In this document: positions 61,755 to 64,000 of the stretch, one piece after another
Numbering within the stretch: position 1 is the first letter of the stretch
Layout of the letters: every line of letters begins with the position of its first letter
DNA from: Sporosarcina sp. Marseille-Q4943
Lineage (GTDB): Bacteria > Bacillota > Bacilli > Bacillales_A > Planococcaceae
Reading direction: 5' to 3'
Length of the DNA: 64,000 bases
NCBI RefSeq assembly: GCF_943736995.1
Contig: NZ_CALSFT010000002.1
Location: 1,240,001-1,304,000, forward strand
Notes under the pieces: generated by a model
What the model was told of the DNA's origin: nothing
Database searches by the model: none
The model's input: only the letters and a program-made list of their open reading frames with translations
Program-made: the position numbers and the translations under genes

Positions 61755-62702
61755 ATGGCCTTTAAGGCAGAAGTATTACGCGTTCTGATTGCTTCACCTT
61801 CAGATGTACATCAAGAGCGTAATGAAATTGAAAAGGCAATTTTTGATTGGAACAATCTATATTCCGAAGAAACAGAAATTGTTCTTCTTCCAGGCAGATG
61901 GGAGAATGATGTTACTCCAACTTACAGTGGTACTGAAGCACAGGAAGTTATAAACAAACAGCTGGTTAGTAAGTGCGATATTCTTATTGGCGTGTTCTGG
62001 ACAAAATTAGGAACTCCTACATTAAACCATTCATCTGGGACGCTTGAAGAAATCAACATTTTTATTGAGCAGGGAAAAGAAGTTATGGTTTATTTTGTAG
62101 ATAGGGATATTCCTAGAAGTGCAAATTTTGATGAGGTTAGAAAGGTAGATGAATATAAGGAGCAATTTGGAAGAAAAGCAGTATATGCTCCCTATAATTC
62201 AAGTAGAATAGTCAATCATTTATATAATAAAGTAATCGATTATAAAAGGGAAAAAGAATTGGTAAGCGAAAATAAACATAATAATCCTGTACAGTCCATT
62301 GATAAAAATGAAGTTACACAAGAAATGAGTGATATTTCTTTGGACCAATTAATATTATCCAAAAGGCTGACCCCTAATGAAATTCTATTGCTAGGATACA
62401 CACTTAACACAGGAGACCGTCGATTTGGCTACAGATGGATGGCAGAAGAAACGCTAGAAAAAATTAAAAACTGGGAACGAAGCTATGCATTGTCGGATGA
62501 TTTGTCAACTAACTATAACGAAGTAATAGCTAATCTGGCTGAGCGAGGATTAATAGAAAAAAGAGAATACACTAGTCACGGTAATGTAAGATTATACACA
62601 ATGTCTATACCCATATATGACCAACTTTGTAATCTATCAGTTGAGATTAAAAATATAATTAAATCGATGATAAAATCTATTGAGGTAGAATTGCCGTTTT
62701 AG
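61755..62702 (+). CDS. DUF4062 (TIR-like) domain protein with C-terminal winged-helix-like region
   Basis: 315 residues. The N-terminal domain (VLIASPSDVHQERNEIEKAI, GRWENDVTPTYSGTEAQEVINKQL, CDILIGVFWTKLGTPTLNHSSGTLEEI) is DUF4062, related to TIR/SEFIR-like folds and frequent at the N-terminus of STAND defence proteins. The remaining ~150 residues contain a predicted winged helix (NYNEVIANLAERGLIEKREYTSHGNVRLYTMS) and no NTPase. ATG 61755 follows AAAGGAGG. It follows the kinase gene by 145 bp in the same direction. Confidence 0.8.
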   Translation: MAFKAEVLRVLIASPSDVHQERNEIEKAIFDWNNLYSEETEIVLLPGRWENDVTPTYSGTEAQEVINKQLVSKCDILIGVFWTKLGTPTLNHSSGTLEEINIFIEQGKEVMVYFVDRDIPRSANFDEVRKVDEYKEQFGRKAVYAPYNSSRIVNHLYNKVIDYKREKELVSENKHNNPVQSIDKNEVTQEMSDISLDQLILSKRLTPNEILLLGYTLNTGDRRFGYRWMAEETLEKIKNWERSYALSDDLSTNYNEVIANLAERGLIEKREYTSHGNVRLYTMSIPIYDQLCNLSVEIKNIIKSMIKSIEVELPF

Positions 62703-62857
62703 AGATTACCGTGAAAATATGTTTCTTAAGAATCGAAAAATGCAATATTGCACAACCGTAAAATAGTGAAGAAAGAGTTATTAGTAAACCTATGGATTAG
62801 GCTTGATTGGAACAAGATCAGTATGAGTATTACACTTACAACCCATTTTCCTTAGAT

Positions 62858-62886
62858 TTGCTATCGTTTTTTAAACTAGATATAAT
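62858..62886 (+). promoter_or_regulatory. SigA-type promoter of the structured RNA/bet transcript
   Basis: TTGCTA, exact 17-bp spacer, TATAAT, followed by ATGTATAC. Upstream 62703-62850 shows nothing further. Confidence 0.78.
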
Positions 62887-62892
62887 GTATAC

Positions 62893-63120
62893 ATATTTTA
62901 TTCGTTTTCACGTCACCACTTTCCCGGTGAAAGTCGTTAAACCTTGCTTTGTTTAAGGAGATGCGACACAAATTTTTTGTCTTCGAGTTTATATATCTAT
63001 TGAAAACTCGGGCAGACGTCTTGCGTCAAAAAATACCAATAGATATATACGCATTATTTGCGTGATATATATTTAAAAAGCCGATCGATTCCATTTTGGA
63101 AGAGATCGGTTTTTTGTTTT
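62893..63120 (+). ncRNA. Candidate structured RNA upstream of the bet-like gene
   Basis: Begins after the promoter at 62858-62886 and ends at an intrinsic terminator (GCCGATC 63080-63086 / GATCGGT 63104-63110, then TTTTTG). In between, TATATATCTATTG (62990-63002) pairs perfectly with 63037-63049 and encloses GACG/CGTC (63014/63024); ACGCA/TGCGT follows at 63049-63063; a CACC/GGTG hairpin lies near 62915-62936. No ORF with a ribosome site is visible. Confidence 0.5.
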
Positions 63121-63193
63121 AAAAAAATCAGAAAGGGTGCTTCGAAAAAAATGAAAACAAAATTGCTTTCGTTTTGTTATGTTGGTTTCTCAA

Positions 63194-63233
63194 AAGTCGA
63201 TTGATCCCTTGCGGGTGATGTCGGCTTTTTTTA
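63194..63233 (+). terminator. Second terminator-like hairpin before bet
   Basis: AGTCGAT...CCC / GGG...ATGTCGGCT imperfect stem with a TTTTTTT tail, 31 bp before the bet start. Confidence 0.6.
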
Positions 63234-63263
63234 TTTCTAAAATTATAAAAGGAGATGGTTGGA

Positions 63264-64000
63264 ATGGAAAAAGTGTTGTCGTTTACAAATGAGCAGAAAT
63301 CATTGATTTGGAGCAGGTTTGTTCAGCCCACGAATGGGACACAAGAAGAGGCGAACCATTTCATCGAAGTGTGTGAAACCTTTGGATTGAATCCTTTACT
63401 GGGTGATATCGTGTTCCAGCGCTATGAAACTAAAAACGGTCCCGTTACTAGCTTCATCACTACTAGGGATGGGCTTCTACGTGTCGCAACCACCCAAGAT
63501 GGATATGTCGGGCCGCCGGTTGCCAATGTCGTTCGGGAAGGGGATAAATTCGAGTTCATCCCGTCTGAAGGCAGCGTGCGTCACGAGTTCGGTCAGAAGC
63601 GTGGTCAGATACTTGGCGCTTATGCAGTCATGCATCATAAGAGATTCAGACCAGTAGCCGTGTTTGTCGACTTCCAGGAATACTTCCAAGCGAACTCCGG
63701 GGAGTTGAATAATCGATACGGTAATAAAAATGTGTGGGATAAGATGCCTTCCGCAATGATCCAGAAGATTGCTGAGGTCTTCGTGCTTCGTCGTCAATTC
63801 CCGTTGGGTGGTTTATACACTCGTGAGGAAATGTCGCTTGAAGAGAATGATGATGGTAATGACGGGAACATGGATGTACCTATGAATTCTTCTTCAGTCC
63901 CTAAAAAGCAGAACGAGAGTCTAGCTGATCAACTGGATGCCGAGGCAACTGCTCAGCAGTCGAATGACCAAAATGTTGAGGGGATATTCATCCTGCAAAG
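63264..64000 (+). CDS. Bet/RecT-type single-strand annealing protein (3'-truncated by window edge)
   Basis: About 245 codons visible, open to the window end. FIEVCETFGLNPLLGDIVFQRY, SFITTRDGLLRVA, GAYAVMHHKRFRPVAVFVDFQEY and WDKMPSAMIQKIAEVFVLRRQFP follow the Redβ/Bet-RecT family pattern. The family length is about 250-300, and an acidic low-complexity tail has begun near residue 190. ATG 63264 follows AAAGGAGATGG. As in SXT-type ICEs, it would anneal single strands in recombination between related elements; the exonuclease partner is not in view. Confidence 0.85.
   Translation, partial: MEKVLSFTNEQKSLIWSRFVQPTNGTQEEANHFIEVCETFGLNPLLGDIVFQRYETKNGPVTSFITTRDGLLRVATTQDGYVGPPVANVVREGDKFEFIPSEGSVRHEFGQKRGQILGAYAVMHHKRFRPVAVFVDFQEYFQANSGELNNRYGNKNVWDKMPSAMIQKIAEVFVLRRQFPLGGLYTREEMSLEENDDGNDGNMDVPMNSSSVPKKQNESLADQLDAEATAQQSNDQNVEGIFILQ

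Larger units (their letters stand above)
26690..64000. mobile_element. Integrative and conjugative element in tRNA-Arg (left end; right end outside window)
   Basis: The 3' end of tRNA-Arg abuts int, then immA–immR, then a long rightward block of replication, partition and type IV secretion genes with cargo. Chromosomal synteny with B. subtilis stops at the tRNA. The exact left boundary is inferred, placed in the tRNA 3' half. No second copy of the tRNA 3' end was spotted up to 64000, so the right end lies beyond. Gene organisation resembles ICEBs1 at its left end (int–immA–immR), while the transfer genes are Tcp-like. Confidence 0.88.

Noticed and set aside
26690..64000. Prophage instead of ICE
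   Set aside because: int–immA–immR and DUF771 also occur in phages, but VirB4, VirB6-like, TcpC/TcpE, VirD4-like and wall-hydrolase genes are present and no capsid, terminase or tail genes are seen.
62703..64000. Right attachment site of the ICE
   Set aside because: I looked for a second copy of the tRNA-Arg 3' end (TTCGAATCCCTCCTGGGAC) and found none; ICE-type genes continue to the window edge.

Overview
The window is low-to-mid GC Firmicute DNA, with frequent TTG/GTG starts and strong AGGAGG ribosome binding sites. The first ~26.6 kb keeps the Bacillus subtilis gene order pheT–rnhC–zapA–yshB–polX–mutS2–yshE–lcfA–fadR–fadB–etfB–etfA–trxA–uvrC–yslB–sdhCAB–ysmA–gerE–ysmB–racE–rph–ysnA–ysnB. 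This points to a spore-forming member of Bacillales. Sequence style and the Bacillaceae/Planococcaceae-type intergenic repeats suggest a Sporosarcina-like genus, but I infer the genus and cannot prove it.

Positions 1-26600 are chromosomal backbone: aminoacylation (pheT, truncated by the window start), RNA/DNA maintenance (rnhC, polX, mutS2, uvrC), division (zapA), a complete beta-oxidation/electron-transfer operon under a TetR-type FadR with a visible operator, thioredoxin, the three-subunit succinate dehydrogenase, a sporulation regulator (gerE, with a textbook SigK-type promoter), glutamate racemase, and the rph–rdgB–ysnB trio linked by 4-bp overlaps. A small variable patch between etfA and trxA (14.0-15.9 kb) holds two non-syntenic genes and three copies or pieces of an intergenic repeat.

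At 26635-26708 lies a tRNA-Arg(TCT). Immediately after it, an integrative and conjugative element (ICE) starts and runs past the right edge of the window, so at least 37 kb of it is seen. Its left end has int–immA–immR facing the tRNA, divergent from a very long rightward operon. Between them is an array of palindromic operators (TTACTCG-NNN-CGAGTAA) lying over a strong promoter. The operon begins with a DUF771 gene, a NusG-like antiterminator candidate, a RecD2-type helicase and a RepL-like initiator. It continues with a ParM/ParR-type actin partition pair and a TcpC/TcpE/VirB4/VirB6/lytic-transglycosylase transfer apparatus. Next come a RusA-like protein, a replication-relaxation family protein, a cargo block, a VirD4-like coupling ATPase, an S1-domain protein and, at the end of the window, a Bet/RecT-type single-strand annealing protein. 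Several intrinsic terminators sit inside this co-directional operon, which fits with the element encoding its own NusG paralogue.

Cargo includes a mercury module (merR–merA, no transporter), a Nudix-like protein, a YdhK-type metal-binding lipoprotein bracketed by diverged duplicate copies of another ICE gene, and a two-gene unit of a Ser/Thr protein kinase followed by a DUF4062/TIR-like protein, which I consider the best candidate for an undescribed defence system. Several clusters of short palindromic or directional repeats (33.5 kb, 48.1-48.3 kb, 49.1 kb) look like replication, partition or transfer sites. No relaxase of a classical family and no right attachment site were found in the window.
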